Shown here: one piece after another, positions 43,198 through 56,368 of the stretch
How positions within the stretch are numbered: the stretch's first letter is position 1
Layout of the letters: each line of letters starts with the position of its first letter
Assembly (NCBI RefSeq): GCF_000350225.1
Contig: NW_005178652.1
Location: 437,358 to 501,357 of the forward strand
Source: Chondrus crispus
Lineage: Eukaryota > Rhodophyta > Florideophyceae > Gigartinales > Gigartinaceae
DNA: 64,000 nucleotides
Direction of reading: 5' to 3'
Notes under the pieces: model-generated
Databases searched by the model: none
Seen by the model: the letters and a program-made list of their open reading frames with translations, nothing else
What the model was told of the DNA's origin: nothing
Position numbers and translations under genes: made by a program

Positions 43198-45475
43198 ATG
43201 GCTTCAAGCCAACCGAGGGACACTGGTTTCGTAGTGAGAAGAACCGGATCGGTGCCGGGTTCGCGAATCCCACTAGGGCCGCGTACGCGTAGCCAGGCCA
43301 ACTCGGTCGCCGACCCCGGAGAGAAAGAGTCCCCGTTGGGGACACAAGTCGAGAAGAATGATCTGAAAGAAAGTCTACGAATTTTGAGCGAAGAACTTCG
43401 TCAGGAGACAAAGAAGAAATTTGAACACGACTGGGTATTTTTCAGAAGCAAGAGGAGTTGCTAAAATCCGAGCTCCACACTGCGTTAAAAGAGCTGACAG
43501 CTCGTGTGGTTCTCGTTGAGAATTTATTTACCGATGCACCTAAGGGCCGCGACCCCGAGGTGCTCGATTCGCTGAAACTCGCCGCGAAAGAAGCGCGGCG
43601 AGATGCCAATCAGGCCTTGGAAACGCTGGCCAAGACAAGGGACAGCATCGATGAGAAGTTCGGCCGCACCGCGCGACGACTCAAGGACCTTGAGCAAGCT
43701 GCAGGCCGGTCCGGACCAAGGTTGGATTCAGGGACGCTCGCCGATGGCGAACCCGACGATCCAACGAGGGAGGACAATTTAGTCCAAAACGGGAACTCCA
43801 GGAGGAGAAGTTCCAAGTCGGCCAGAGGCCGAAGGAAGAAAAGTCACTTCGGTGACGGGCGAGAAAATTGCGACTCAAATTCGGAGTCGAAGGTTTCCGC
43901 AGAAATGAGTGGTGACGGCTCGTCGGACCACTCACGAAATTCCGACCGGCGATCAGCAGAAGGGAATGGAATTTCATCAAATAAGAAGACCTCCAGAAGA
44001 GGCGGAATTACGTCATCCGCCTCACGGAGAAATCTGGACGCAGAGCCAGCAGATATCGCGACGCTACGCGGACCGCGATGGGAGGGGTTGGAGGAGCTGA
44101 CTCCGACCAACCATCTCTTCAAGAAATTACTTTCGTATCGGACGTATCGTCTACGGAACCCGCAGACCTACCTGTCGAGCTCCCGGCGAACCGCCGTGCG
44201 AAAATCCGACGGGATATACAGCCGAAGGTGAAAAGGGACAACACCTTCACAGGCGAAGACGGAGTCCTTGTTTTCGATTTTTTGGCCAAGCTGGTACAAG
44301 AATTCGACGCGCAGGAGATGACTGAAGGTCAAGCGATCCGCTTGTTGCCGGAGTCCCTCGGCAGGATTGCCCTAAGACAGTACACCTCTGTGTCACAGAC
44401 GGACGGGTCCCATCATGGGAAGGTTTTCGTCTGGCCGGAGGCTGTACAGTGGCTACTACGAAGTTTCGTCACTGACGAAGCGATCCGCCAAGCCGTACTC
44501 GCATTGCGAGAAGTCCAGCAGCGACGGTCTGAAGACGAGATGTAATTCTACATTCGTCTGACAGACGCGAGTAATCGTTGCAGGAATGTTTATTCCATGG
44601 AAGAGCAGATGGCGATGTCCATCGAAGGGCTTGACGCAAGTATTAAGCCGATGGTGTCTCAATATCGATAGGATAACAGGAACGTCTCCTTCCTAAGATT
44701 GGTTAACTACGGAAAGGCCCCCGGGTCAGCGAGCCGCTCAAGGGAAAAGAAGACCAAAAGGGTGACGATACAAGCACCAGCATCGCTGCGGACGGGAGCC
44801 AACCGCAAGGGCGGACCCCTATCCAGAAAAATTCGCGGCCCTGTCAACCTGGCCGAGTCAATTTCTGGATCAGAAGAACGAAATTATCGGAGCCGGGACG
44901 GAACTGGTTATGGAAAGGCGTTTATCGCCGAAGGAGATTTTATTGGAACATGGGATGGAAATGGATACGGAGAAGACTGTTCGGGCGACGCGTCAACACT
45001 ACCGACGCGCACGTATACGGACGACTTGTATACGGAGGCCACGGATCCCGTGTTGTCATTTCAGGGGCGCGGTCACGCGCCGCCTCCAAGAATTCCAATG
45101 GAGGACAAGGGTACGAATTTCCAAAGGCCGGGGTGGTCAGGAAGGCCTCCGGCCCGCGGGACGTCGAGGCCGCCGTACCCTCAGAAGACCCATGGCCTCA
45201 TATGCTATCATTGCCATGAGAAGGGGCACGGGGCGCCCACGTGCCTGCTCTCGTTCCGAGAGATGCATCGAGTTCTAGGGAACTATGAGGCACTTTCCCC
45301 GATGGAGAGGCTGGGAATTCTGTCGACGAGCTACCTGAAGGTGAAGCAATGGTTCGAATCGCAAACCGCGAGCACGCCGAGTGCGTCAAGGGAGGGTTCG
45401 AACCGAACTTGGGGAAGGCCGGCCGCAGGGTCATCGTCAGACGTGAGAAGAAACCCGCCGCGGCAGGGAAACTGA
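43198..45475 (+). pseudogene. gag: Chromovirus 2 Gag, broken
   Basis: Four frame pieces (43198-43464, 43458-44231, 44078-44545, 44699-45475) together match the chromovirus 1 Gag. The zinc knuckle CYHCHEKGHGAPTC lies near 45200. Stops at 44543 and 44669 and frame changes near 43440 and 44200 inactivate it. The last piece overlaps the pol frame by 127 bp in the -1 register, the same arrangement as in chromovirus 1. Confidence 0.85.
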
Positions 45476-48400
45476 TGAAGGGAACCTCAAACAAGTTTGA
45501 AGGAGGGACATGTGTCGGCCGAACCATGTCCGAGACTTCGTCCCGTTCCCCGATTTTGGAGAAGGAGGTTGTCCCAGACGACGAGGTAGTGGGAATTGTT
45601 GACAAGCCGACAAAACGCGTACGGGTCAAGAAACTTTTGCGCAGAGGCAAGAACGACCCGCTGACAGAAGTCCGACGCCCCTGGTACAGGGTCAAGCGTA
45701 GGGAGTGTCCCGAGAAGATTCTAGTCCTTGCGAGGAAAAATTATAAGGTCTTCGCAGACATTGGACCGACGGTCTGGCTAACGAGCCGCGTATTGTCCGT
45801 GTTGGACACTGGCGCTGCCCCGAACCTGATTCGGAAATCGGAACTTCCAGCAGGACTGGAAACTCTGGTGTCCTTTGGACCCACGCAGGACATCGGCGAT
45901 GACAATAACAGGCCGCTTCGAACCGTTGGTACGATCAAGATGCCTGTGAGGCTTGGAAGATTTGTGGCTACAGCCGAATTTATAGTATGCGAGAAACTCG
46001 CCGTGCCGCTAATTCTAGGCGCGGACTACTGTGATCGGTTCGTGGAAACTATTTACCCTCGGAGGAAGGTGGAGTTGGTGGATTCTTCGGAGGTTCCGAT
46101 TGTGCGGAAATTCTCACCGAGAAAAGGGAAACGGACTCTCGTTCAGGGAGAGGACGAGGAAGATGGAAAAGGGGAAAGGATATCCCCAAAAGTGAAAGTG
46201 GCCAAGGCGACGACGATTGAACCGGGGACGCAGCAAGTAGTGCAATGTGTTTCAAAAAGAAACGGTCTCGTCGTGGTCCAGCCCTACTCACCTCTGTACG
46301 ACAAGCACGGGTTGGAGAGTTCAAACGGGGTGGCTCAAGTGGAGCCTGACAGGCCATTTCGCATATTAGTGGCGAACTTTAGACAGTATCCTGTCAGGGC
46401 TCAGACGGGTCATGTAGTAGCAGAGATTCTACCCCACTCAAGGGCCGTGTTGGAAAGCAAGACTACAATCGCAGAAGTGCTTGTAGTTCAAGAGAGGACA
46501 GAGGAAATTTTTTTCTTCTACCTCGCCGCCTAAGGGCGCCAGAAGAAGTACATCGTCGGAACAAGAACGCGAGGACCGCCTGGAGGAACGGTCGGACGAG
46601 CTCTCCGCGACAGTATCTACGAAGCCGGAACGACGGATCGTGCCCCCACCGCCGGACGTGGAGGAACTCGACCTGAGCCACGTGCCAGACCGGCTGCGCG
46701 AAAGATTTCGTCAGAGGTTGAAGAAGTATTGATGCATGTGGGACGGGACTCTCGGAGAGATCAACATCACGGTCCATCCGATTGAGTTGACCCCAGAGAC
46801 TCGCCCCATCGCGCGAGCTCCGTACCGGGCCGGACCGAAGGCCCGGGAGATGGAAGAATTAGAGGTGCAGAAGATGCTGGATGCAGGAGTTTTTGAGCCG
46901 GCACAATCAGAGTGGGCATCGCCCGTATTGCTGGTTCCGAAACCGGATGGATCGATGGGCTTCTGCGTCGACTATCGGAAATTGAATGCAGTTACAGTTA
47001 GGGATACGTACCACTTACCAAGAATGGACGAGTGTTTAGACTCGCTTGGTGACACCAAAGTTTTTTCAGCGTTGGACGCCATTTCAGGATATTGGCAGAT
47101 GCCAATTCCAGAGAATGACCGTGACAAGACGGCCTTTTCATGTCATTCCGGTTTATATCGATTCGAATGAATGCCCTTTGGGTTTACAAATGCACCAGCG
47201 ACGTTTCAGAGAGCAATGGTTATTTTTCTCTCGCCTTTCCGTTGGAAATCTTGCGTAGTCTATTTAGACGACATCATTTATCTTCAGCCAGTCTTGGGAG
47301 GAGCACATGATCCATGTTGACGAAATCCTCTCAGTTCTGTAGAAAGCAGGAGTCAATCTGAAGCTGCGCAAGTGCGAATTTTTCGCCGGAAGAATGAAGT
47401 ATCTTGGCCATGTAGTACGGCCCGGCACGTTAGAAGTCGATGCCGCCCGCACCGCGGCCTCGCAACAAGTGAGATACCCTCAAACACAAACACGGCTGAG
47501 GAGCTTTCTCGGCTTGTGTATCGTATATCGAAGATTTGTCCCACAGTACGCGAAAATCGCGCATCTGTTAAACCAACTGCTGAAGAAGGGACAACCGGTC
47601 CAAATCGCGGAGTTCAACGAACCGTGCAACGCAGCTTTCCACGAGCTCAAGGACGCCATTTTAGCACCACCGGGGCTGGCGTTGCCAAGGAAGGGCCTCC
47701 CGTATTCAGTGGACACCGATGCGAGCGATTATCATATTGGGGCCGCGCTTTTTCAAACGCATCGTGATGCACAGCGTAAACCCATCGGGTTCTTTTCGAG
47801 AACGCTGGCTGCTGCCGAAAGGAATTATTCTGTATCCGAAAAAGAATGTTTGGCGGTCATTTGGGCCGTCCAGACCTTGAGACCGTATTTATACGGGGAG
47901 CACTTCATAGTGCATACCGACCACTCCTCGTTGAGGTGGTTGATGAATGTAACGGACTCTAGTGGAAGTTTAATCTTATGGAGGCTACGCCTCTCGGAAT
48001 TTGATTTTGAGATCAAATACAAGAAAGGAAAGGTAAACACGAAAGCGGACGCGTTGTCAAGATTGTTGACGAAGGGCGAAACTAGCAACGATGTCGACGA
48101 GGAGATACCATGTTCCATGGTGGAACAAGTGGAAGCCCTGGAGGACTAACGCGAAGGCTTTGACCGGTTAGACGAGCTCCTCGCTCTTGAAGGGGGGGCC
48201 GCCTCGCATCTTCTCGATCAATTCGAAGCCATCGCTCCGGAGGAGCTTCTACGCGAGCAGGACGTTTACCCTTTCTGTATTCAAACTAAGGAGGAAATGG
48301 AAGAAGGAAGAACGAATTCGTTCACAACGGAGGCCGAGGAATTTGAAGGAATTTTATGTCGAACCTCTGCGGAGTTCGTACAAGTGGTAATACCACAATC

Positions 48401-49967
48401 ACTGAAGGACCGTGTCCTAGGGTTAAGCCACTATGCTAAATTAGCATGGCACCCAGAAGGCAGGAAACTGTATAAGACCTTGAGAAGATCGTTTAATTGG
48501 CCTACAATGGCGCTGGATTGCTACGCGGTAGCTAGGAAGTGCGCGGATTGCGCGCGAGAAAGAGTGAAGCTCAGGAAGAACGCGAAGGAGATGCAGCTGT
48601 TCACGCCGAACGCCCCATTGGAATTTGTCGCGATTGATATACTCGGAGAGCTCATGACCACAAGTCGGGGCAACTGGTACATTTTAGTGATCAGCGACCG
48701 CTATTCGAAGTTGGTACGGACCGTACCGTTGAAGAAGATTTCCGCCGCGCACATTGCGCAGGCCTTTGTACACAACTGGGTTTTCATTTATGGACCCCCT
48801 GTGAAGCTGCTGTCCGACAATGGGACGCAGTTCACAGCCAAGTACTTCCAGAATATTTGCCGAATTCTGGGCATCAGGAATGTCTTTACAACTAAGTACC
48901 ACCCGCAAGCCAACGGCCAAGTGGAGAGATTTAATCGGACTATATTGTCCGCGGTACGGAAGTATATTGGAGACCATCCGAAGGATTGGGACTTGTTTAG
49001 TGACGCGGTGACGTTCGCCTACAACACAAAAGTTCATCGAACTACGAACATGATGTTCGTAGTTCGATGAACTTGTGTGTTGGCGATGATCGCCCCATTT
49101 GAGCCGGTATTAGCTCGGGCACCGAGAAGCCTTGCGCTTAAGGCGCAACCTCATTTGGAACAATTTGGTTCCCCGAGAGCCTATTATCCAAAATGGCAAT
49201 CATGGTTTGAGAGTCTGGTGAAGACCGCGGACAGGAGCCTACGCAAGGAACAGGCGAGATATAAGCGAAATTTCGATGCGAGACTTCGCAAGCCGAAGTA
49301 CGACATACCCGTAAGGTCCTACGTGTTCCTTCGAAAGGAGCAAGGTACGGCTACGGAACCAAAGCATAAGCTGACACAAGTGGCCACGGGTCCGTATGCA
49401 TTCAAGCAGTCAGACAGGAATTCGGTTGTCATCGCCATTGGTGATCAGGAGGAACGCGTTTCGCGAGATCGAGGAGAACTGGCCCCAAGTCCGATGGAAC
49501 AAGCGCCCACATCAGGTCTACATCAGGCCCTACAGTACCTAAGCGGACACGGGACAGATCAATGACCCGACACGATGGAGAGTGAGGACGACCCTCACGC
49601 GCGGGCGCAGACACAAGAGGTCGAGGAAAATTTAGTTAGTCGAAATCGGTCAGCGGAGATACCGCAAGACCTACAGAAGATAGTTAATTCAGAATAGTTA
49701 GTGACATCGCAAGATCTTCAGGAGGGGGAAGTAAGTAACCCCGGACGCGAGGGAGATGATAAGGACGCCGAGTATGTGATAGAGAAGATCATCGACCACG
49801 GGAATCAAGGTGAGGAATTAATCCTCAGGGTGGAGTGGTATGGGTATGGGACGAAGGAGCCGACGTGGGAACCGGTTGCGCAGTTACCGCGCAGCGCGGT
49901 TGTGAGATATTTTCGGAAGAAGAGGTTGCCCCTGCCACCGCAGGCCGCGCGCGCACTACCAGGGTGA
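45349..49967 (+). pseudogene. pol: Chromovirus 2 Pol, broken
   Basis: Protease (VLDTGAAPNLI near 45800) is in a 394-codon frame joined without a break to the RRPWYRVKRRECPEK segment, showing the ancestral pol start that is frameshifted in copy 1. RT (46736-47170), RT thumb and RNase H (47394-48149, with DTDASDYHIGA and VHTDHSSLRW), integrase (48297-49070 and 49077-49565) and chromodomain (49701-49967, WYGYGTKEPTWEP) follow in separate frames. Lesions include stops near 46530, 46731 and 47168, and a 31-bp foldback insertion at 49052-49082. Confidence 0.85.
49022..49082. repeat. 61-bp inverted duplication within the integrase region
   Basis: 49022-49051 is followed, after one base, by its reverse complement at 49053-49082, with one mismatch. 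In chromovirus 1 the same place (around 21900-21930) holds the sequence once. The inverted copy retains CACACAAG, as in chromovirus 1, where the left arm here has CACAAAAG. Confidence 0.9.
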
Positions 49968-50224
49968 CCGTGTCAAGAAGAGTCTGGAAACCGGAGACGA
50001 TGGAAAGAGCAGAAGTGCGAAGGGGGAAAGTCAGAGTGAGGCGTGCCAGAAGAGCAAAGGGCGGAGTCCCTTCAAAGGAAGGAGTGGATACACGACGCGT
50101 TTTCAAGGCGATAGAGAGGTAGGGGATTCCCTGAGGAGGCACGGAGTCTACAGGATCACCCCCACACGTCATCGACGGACAGAGAAGGAATGACGTTTGA
50201 ATCAGCGATCCGCACCTGTGAGAC

Positions 50225-51508
50225 TTAATTTGATGGAAAATGTTGTACGTATATCTGATTCAGCCGGCGCACTTGTTCTAGTCTCCTGCTCTTGAGCATC
50301 CATTCTTCTACCGCTTTCGCCCATTGCCTCCCGGCTTCTACAATTCCGTAGGGTAGCTTGGATAGCGTCCAGAGCGTTCCTCTCGTGCCCCTCCATTGTG
50401 TAGCTGATCTGACGTAGATCTCACGTCGGATGGGTCTGCTTTGCAAGTATGCGCCTTTAATATCAGCCATGGCTAGGCGCATACCTATGAAGATTGTTAC
50501 TGCGAGTAACACACGGATGACGTCAAATTGTGCTGTTGATGAGTCTTTCCGAATGTTATCCTTTTCCACCTCCCTGTTCGCATGTGGAACGATCCTTGCC
50601 TTCAGTGTCTGCGATTCATCATCGCTGGTCTTCACCTTGTAGATTACGTGAGATGAGATCACGTTCGCGTGTGGCGGTACAGGGGACTCCTCTATTTCTT
50701 CGTAAGCATCTGCCCAGTTGGATGAGTGTTATTTGTTGAACGCCTCCTTCACTATCCAGGACGGGGCGAATTCTAGACGGTTGCGGCCCACTTGGTCTTT
50801 TCCAATTGTCTGGGATATTTTGCTCATAAATTTGCCCTGTCGGATTCTAGGATCGCATTTGGCGGTGGTGAGCCTTCCACTTCCGTTATGCCAACATCTG
50901 CAGTCGGGTTTTCTGTCTCGAGCAGTGGGCTGATTGTGAAAATGTTTGTGGAGTCGTTGCGTGGTGGTGCGATTATAGGCGGGTGGCAGTCTGCAAGGAG
51001 TGGATCAGAGGTGTTGTCGGACATTCTCAGCGGCGCATCTGGGGATTTACTCTGTTCTTTTACCCCCTGTCCGATGTTTCACCTCGATTTGGGTCGCTGG
51101 CGATGCTGTGAGGAGTTTCGGTTTGACCCTCTGCGCCATCTTGTTCATCGGTGGCCAGTTCGTCTTCGAGCGTCATGGTCATAAGCTCTTGCGTGAGTTC
51201 GCTATTCGGAGCTATCCCCACATACTCGTATGCGGCTCTCATAGGAGGTCCACTCATGGAGCGTCTAGCAAGCACGCGGTGCTGCTGGGGTTCTACCACT
51301 GTGGCCTTGATCCTCTTTATTTTAGCCTTACTGGATGTCTCGTAGTATATGCAGACTGGATCTCCCGCCTCAGGATGGGGCTTGGTATTGCGTTGTGGCT
51401 CTTGCTGTGGATCAAAGTCTGGAAGGCGCGGGTAGCTACTTGTTCCTCATGTGCCTCCGGTAGCTCTGGGGTTACTCTAGAGCTTGAGATGCTAAGGATA
51501 GATGGTGT
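50225..51508 (-). pseudogene. Ty1/copia fragment C (RT N-terminal half)
   Basis: A 145-codon minus-strand frame (50662-50225) is copia RT: LKARIVPHANREVEKDNIR, VIRVLLAVTIFIGMRLAMADIKGAYLQ, and TLSKLPYGIVEAGRQWAKAV. Upstream frames (51299-51060, 51024-50824) are acidic linker-like sequence as found between integrase and RT. The fragment is cut at 51509 by a chromovirus LTR and at about 50217 by the end of chromovirus 2. The catalytic YVDD half is missing. Confidence 0.75.
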
Positions 51509-52555
51509 TGTAGTGAAATGTGCCTGGCAGGCCGCGAACACAGTCCGACGGTCAGACAAAAAGACGAAAAACAACAACAGCAACAACCACTGCCGATGGC
51601 ACGCGCTACAGAGCGTTCGAGACTCCCTTTCTCCTTGTGTGGGCTTGCGGCCCACGGTAGCTCAACTCTGACGCGGGGGGGTTAAGGAAAGATGCCCGGC
51701 CCGGGAGGAAAATGGTGGTAGAGACTTGTGAAGACTTGAGCGCTCGACGAGTGCGGGTTGAGCTTGTCTACGAGGATGTAACCGCTGTTCGCTGGGTTGT
51801 AAGGCCAATGCTCGACGAGCGTCTTCAGCACCTTAGGTATAATTCAAGGTCTTCGACGGGGGCTTGCTCAGCACTACCCGACGGGATCGTAATTGTGTAG
51901 CAGCGCTACTACCGACGTGTTGCCCGATGGCTAAAAACACCCTCACCAGCGCGATCGCAATCGCGGTAGGTGGTACCAACTCTGTCTTGTACAGCAAGAC
52001 CTTCGACGGAGGCGTCGTTGCAACAGCCTTCCGACAGAACTTGAAACAGTAGCAGCGCTACACAACGTGTTGCCCGATGGCTAAAACACCTACACCGGAT
52101 CGGTCGCAACCAACTCCAGTGGAACCAACACAATTAAGGGAAAAATAGAGATAGAAGAAGAAGATGATAGGGAAATAAAGGAAAAAGAACAAGGGAACCC
52201 CCGAGCGCAAAGGATAACGTAATCTGTGGTAAAAGGGAGCGTCTTGGGAAAGACGGACTTCGACCAAGGCGATATTCAACTCTGGCAACTCGGGTTACCT
52301 TTACTGACTCGGTCGTCAGAGGGCTAAGGTATATATCGCCCGGCCGGAGCCAGTACAGTAGCTCGCGGCGCAAGATCCTAGATCTAATCTAGTGTCAGCA
52401 AAATTAATGCTAACTAATTTACTAAATAAAATTAAATAATTAAAAATTAAAACTGTGCAATTATTCACACGTGTGTCCCCTAACCCGGACTACTTTTCAT
52501 ATCCAATATTTTCCTTTCTTTTCACCCCCCTTTCCAGGTGCGTATTGCACTACAT
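51509..52555 (-). repeat. Chromovirus 3 3' LTR (1047 bp)
   Basis: On plus it begins TGTAGTG and ends GCACTACA at 52555. It contains the minus-sense TATATA near 52332. It is more diverged from the chromovirus 1 LTRs than those are from each other. Confidence 0.9.
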
Positions 52556-52660
52556 ATCCCCCTTCTGAGCGTCCTTGCACATCGGCTACACTCCTTGATC
52601 TCCAACTCCTTCTTCTCTTCTCGACCCCCTACTTTTCCATTCCTGACCGACGGTCTCCGC

Positions 52661-54389
52661 ATGAGCAAGGACAAGACGAATCCCACGTGTCCTCCACCTC
52701 CTGAGCTCGCGGGCGAAAATACTGCCCGTCGACGCACCGGTGTCGGCTTCGCGAACAAGTCTCGCGCTTCCGTCGACGTCCCTCCTATACCCCGACGTCC
52801 CCCTGATTCGGACGTCTCCGACCTGGCATTCCATCCAGGTTATCATCCCTCTTGGGTAGCCCGCCACTACCCCTCCCTCGAAGAACTACAGGACAAAATC
52901 ATGCACGAACATCCTTCCTTGTTTGCCTCGGCCGAGTGGTTCTCCTCCGTGGGTATTGGCGACGTTTCCAAAATCGAACACCAATTCGCCGACGACGCGG
53001 GCATGCTTTCCGGTAATCTCCCGGTGCTTGCCATCCGCTCCTTTGACTGGCGAACCCGTATAGCAGTTCCGACTTCTATCCTACGTCATCCTCCCCCACG
53101 GGGCCGTCCCACTCTCTCCCTGCGATTTATGGAGACCGTATTCGCTCTGCTTGCCATCCCCATTTCCGACACCCTCATACCCTCGTCATACGGTTGCGAC
53201 ACTTGGCGTTGTCGTACAGAGGTCGAACGCCTCTATTTGGACAATCTCATTGATATCACCTTTGGTGACCCTGCCGCCGAGGCGGATCGCCTGTGGCGAA
53301 ACCGACATACTGTCACATCCGATGCCATCTTCTGGACCGAACCCATTATCCCTTCGAATTTCGGTCATTTAAAACGCGAGGGTATTTTTTTCTTTCAGAA
53401 CACAGTGCGTTTTGAACGGCGTATTCGGTCTGATACAGCGTACTTCATCGGCTACCAAATGGTAAAGGCGCGAGAGATTTCCCGTCAGCATTATGCAAGT
53501 CGTTACCAGCGCATCCCCTCATGGTGGAGCCAGTACGAGGCGAGTCAAGGCTTTTGGGCTGAAATAGGACCCATACTCACGTACTATGGCAGCTACCTGC
53601 GGGATCCGCAACACGGGTTATGGGTGGTATTCCTCACAGAGTGGTGCATCAAAGTAGCTGCGACCCTCTTGTGGGAGACCTACGATTGCTGGCGTCTGTG
53701 GCACCTCCCCGCGAAGCTGATAGCACAAATGCGTCAATTGGACTTCTCTGTCCCTTTGGGTGGCTCTGATTTCAATCGCGAAATACGCTCCCTCCTTGAT
53801 ACGATCGAGGGCGTGGATTGGGACTGTGTCCCTCCGCAAAATTCCTCTCGATCCTTCAATCGCCAACGTCCCTCTTTCTCCCCTGGTCGAAACCACCCAG
53901 CCGCGGGCGACTTCGTGTGGTTCAACCCCTGGTCATCGACCCTCTGCTCAGCGTGGGAAGCTCAAACGAGCCGCCGATTCAGAAACCAAACACCGGTTCC
54001 CGACGTTACCCCCATCGTCACATCTGACCCCCCGGAGCTTCACGTATGCTCCCGTCCTTCCTCTCCAATTCCTCCTCGATCGGCTGTCCCTGCTTCCCCG
54101 CGCGCAGCCCTGGCCTCTCCATCCTCGTCAAAGGCGCCCCCAGCTTTCGAAATTCCTTCGGCAGGCCACACCGAAACATTGTCGGTGAGAGAAGTGATAT
54201 CTCCCCCCCCCATCTCCAACAATTTCCAAAAATACCCACGACGTCACGAGCGTGTACTGTGCCTTGCTCCGTGCTCACGGTGTTGAGGGAGAGGATCTGC
54301 AAGGCGCCTCGATTGACGACCTGCGAGTTTTGGCTCGCCTCGTGTCATCACTTCCAAAGGGAAAATCCTTTTGCAACCCTCCCGTCTGA
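52661..54389 (+). pseudogene. Antisense ORF homologue of the chromovirus (conserved unknown protein)
   Basis: From ATG 52661 an open frame of about 540 codons runs to 54286 (the frame is open from 52538). It aligns along its whole length with the protein at 27703-26039 minus, sharing DWR.R.A.P.SILR, GCDTW, NTVRFER.IRSDTAYF, PSWWSQYEASQGFWAE and GLWVVFLTEWC. One small indel near 54230 shifts the frame; the conserved C-terminal block (LLRAHGVEGEDLQGASIDDL) continues in another frame to TGA at 54387. As in the first copy, the start lies just over 100 bp from the LTR and transcription would point away from the LTR, antisense to pol. Confidence 0.75.
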
Positions 54390-55150
54390 GCTGACGGGCG
54401 CGACACTTCCCTCGTGATAGCTTGTCGCATCTCTATCCTGCCTGCGTGACGCTGAATTTGCGACCTCGTCATGTCGCCTTTGATCCGTAAATTGAATTTT
54501 CCTGCGTGCTCCTTCGTCCCTTCGTTTCCTCCTCTTCTTCTCATTGATGCCCACCCCGTCATAATCACGGTGGCACCCTTATACCTCCATCCTCTTTCTC
54601 TTCACCTCGCTACTTCCTCCTCTTTTTCTCTCTCTCTTTTTTTGTATACGCCCCGCCGCCGCAGTCGTATCTTCCTCTTTCCACTTTCCTTCTCTTTTCC
54701 TCGTTACTGTATTCCTTTTATTGTCCTTTTTCTGTGCCCCTCTGCAACTGCAGTTGCACATCCCCTATTACCTTCTCTTTTCCTTCTGTTGTGGTCACGT
54801 CTGCTACAGCACGTGCATCCCTGTTACCTTCTCCTCCACCCCTTATCCAAAATGTCGTTCTCTTTTTCCTGATTCCTCCGCCAGACGTCGACGACCGTGA
54901 GACAGAATAAAATGCTTCCCTTCCTCAACCGACTCGCTTCGTTGCGCCTCCAAGGTTGCCCTCATCATTTTCGGTTTTCCATACCGCCCTTGAATATTTC
55001 GTCGACGACAACCACATTAACCCTTGATATGGGGTTTCCTCTCCTTGGTCGCCAAACCGGCAACCGGTCTTGGGGAATCTCAATCATAGCGCGCTTACAT
55101 GCGCACGCGACGTGGTGCAGACTTCCTTCCAAAGTGAATAATTTATAGTC
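54390..55150. other. Remnant of the chromovirus 3 spacer
   Basis: The plus strand is pyrimidine-rich (54590-54800), matching the reverse complement of 25700-25920 in composition and in short stretches such as CCTCCTCTTTTTCTC. No gene is recognised. Confidence 0.45.
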
Positions 55151-56136
55151 CTCCGTCCCCTTGGCAACTAGGGACTTGAGAATTAGCAGTACGAAAAACG
55201 TTCCACAGGAAGGTCAAATCAGCCTATCTGAGGCAATAAAAAATCTGCGCAAATATTTTGGTCCGGGCCAGCAAAAAAGTTGTCATAAATGTAGCAACGC
55301 TTTCTAATTTCATGTCGCGATTTTGCACATTTTTTACCAATGACGCCATTGGCTAGAAAGCAGCATAGTTATGGCACAGCGGCTCTACCTGGCCCGTGGC
55401 GGTAGATGACTGGCTGGAGCGGCACACGGAGTAGGTCTTGCAGGGCCAAACTTTGTTACATTGAGGTAATGATGAGACGGTGATCATCGCTGCATCTGCG
55501 CAGCCATCGACGACTACGTTTTGCTGCTCCAGGGCAATGACATTATGTGTCCATTCGCAGCCCCAATGCAGCACTAGACGTAATGCCGCGACCTACTCTC
55601 AGTCAATGAAATGTAAGTCCAGTGCCTTTCTTGCAAAGGTGATGTCACCCCGCTTGTCCAGAAACGGTCCCATCCCGAAGGATGAAACCGATAGCGGTTC
55701 TAGCGGCGTTCACATCACATTTATTTGTAGCAACCGAAGAGTATTGTTACGGCTACATACACTACATCTACTCCGTCCAAATACCGAAATACCGCGGCAG
55801 TGGTTCATTGCGCTTCCGTTGAATACAATAATCAACGCCAAGAAACATAACAGGAGAGGTCAGTTACGGTCACAGTACGTCATGATGGTGGATTAGAATT
55901 CTGAGAGACTAAGGAGGGTGTACTGATGGCTTACTTGATCCTGAGTTAGGCGATGGGCGGTTTGACCTGCAGTGAGACAAGGAACGCTGTGACGATTGGT
56001 CAGAACAGTTCTTCAACACTTTCAATGTGTTAGAGAATGTGCGAACGTACGTTAAAGCTTTGTAGCTAATCGCAAAACGGTATTGCCTAGAGAAAGCGCT
56101 GACTTACCCAACGTGTGCAGCGCACTCGTGTCCCGG
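55151..56136. other. Spacer, no confident gene
   Basis: Two short opposing frames exist: 55353-55574 minus (73 aa, Cys-rich) and 55480-55896 plus (138 aa, basic). Neither resembles a known protein. The minus-strand one reads somewhat more like protein but has no upstream extension. Confidence 0.35.
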
Positions 56137-56340
56137 CATGAGATTTCAACCGAACACGCAACTCGCGGAAATGAAACTGTCAGAAAAGAGGATGCGCGGT
56201 GGGTCAGGATTGTGGCAGAAGTGGCGTCACTTACTGTGCATGAGATTTCAACGGAACACGCAACTCGCGGACATGAAACTGTCAGAAAAGAGGATGTGTG
56301 GTGGGTCAGGACTGCGGACGAGGGGCGTGCAGAGAGTTGG
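56137..56340. repeat. 102-bp tandem duplication (two units)
   Basis: Units begin at 56137 and 56239, each with CATGAGATTTCAAC.GAACAC and later GAAACTGTCAGAAAAGAGGA. The period is 102, a multiple of three, and the plus-strand frame stays open through both units, but no gene is otherwise evident. Confidence 0.85.
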
Positions 56341-56368
56341 ATCTGGTCCTGGAACTATATATGCAGTA

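Larger units (their letters stand above)
42069..50216 (+). mobile_element. Ty3/gypsy chromovirus 2, heavily mutated, 3' end missing
   Basis: A 5' LTR (42069-43033) is followed by gag and pol relatives of chromovirus 1 with many frameshifts and stops. After the chromodomain (ends 49967) about 250 bp continue and then copia sequence begins, so the 3' spacer, antisense ORF and 3' LTR seen in chromovirus 1 are absent. The left flank before TGTAGTG is CTAAT. Its divergence shows that it is an older copy or a different subfamily. Confidence 0.85.
51509..55150 (-). mobile_element. Chromovirus 3, 3' portion only (minus orientation)
   Basis: A 3' LTR in minus orientation (51509-52555) is followed on plus by TATCCCCCTTCTGAGCG, the reverse complement of the polypurine tract of chromovirus 1, then by a homologue of its antisense ORF and a pyrimidine-rich stretch matching part of its 3' spacer. 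No gag or pol follows, so the element is truncated near 55150. Confidence 0.8.

Noticed and set aside
45390..45410. GGTTCGAACC resembling a tRNA T-loop
   Set aside because: It lies inside the chromovirus 2 gag-pol overlap and has no surrounding cloverleaf.
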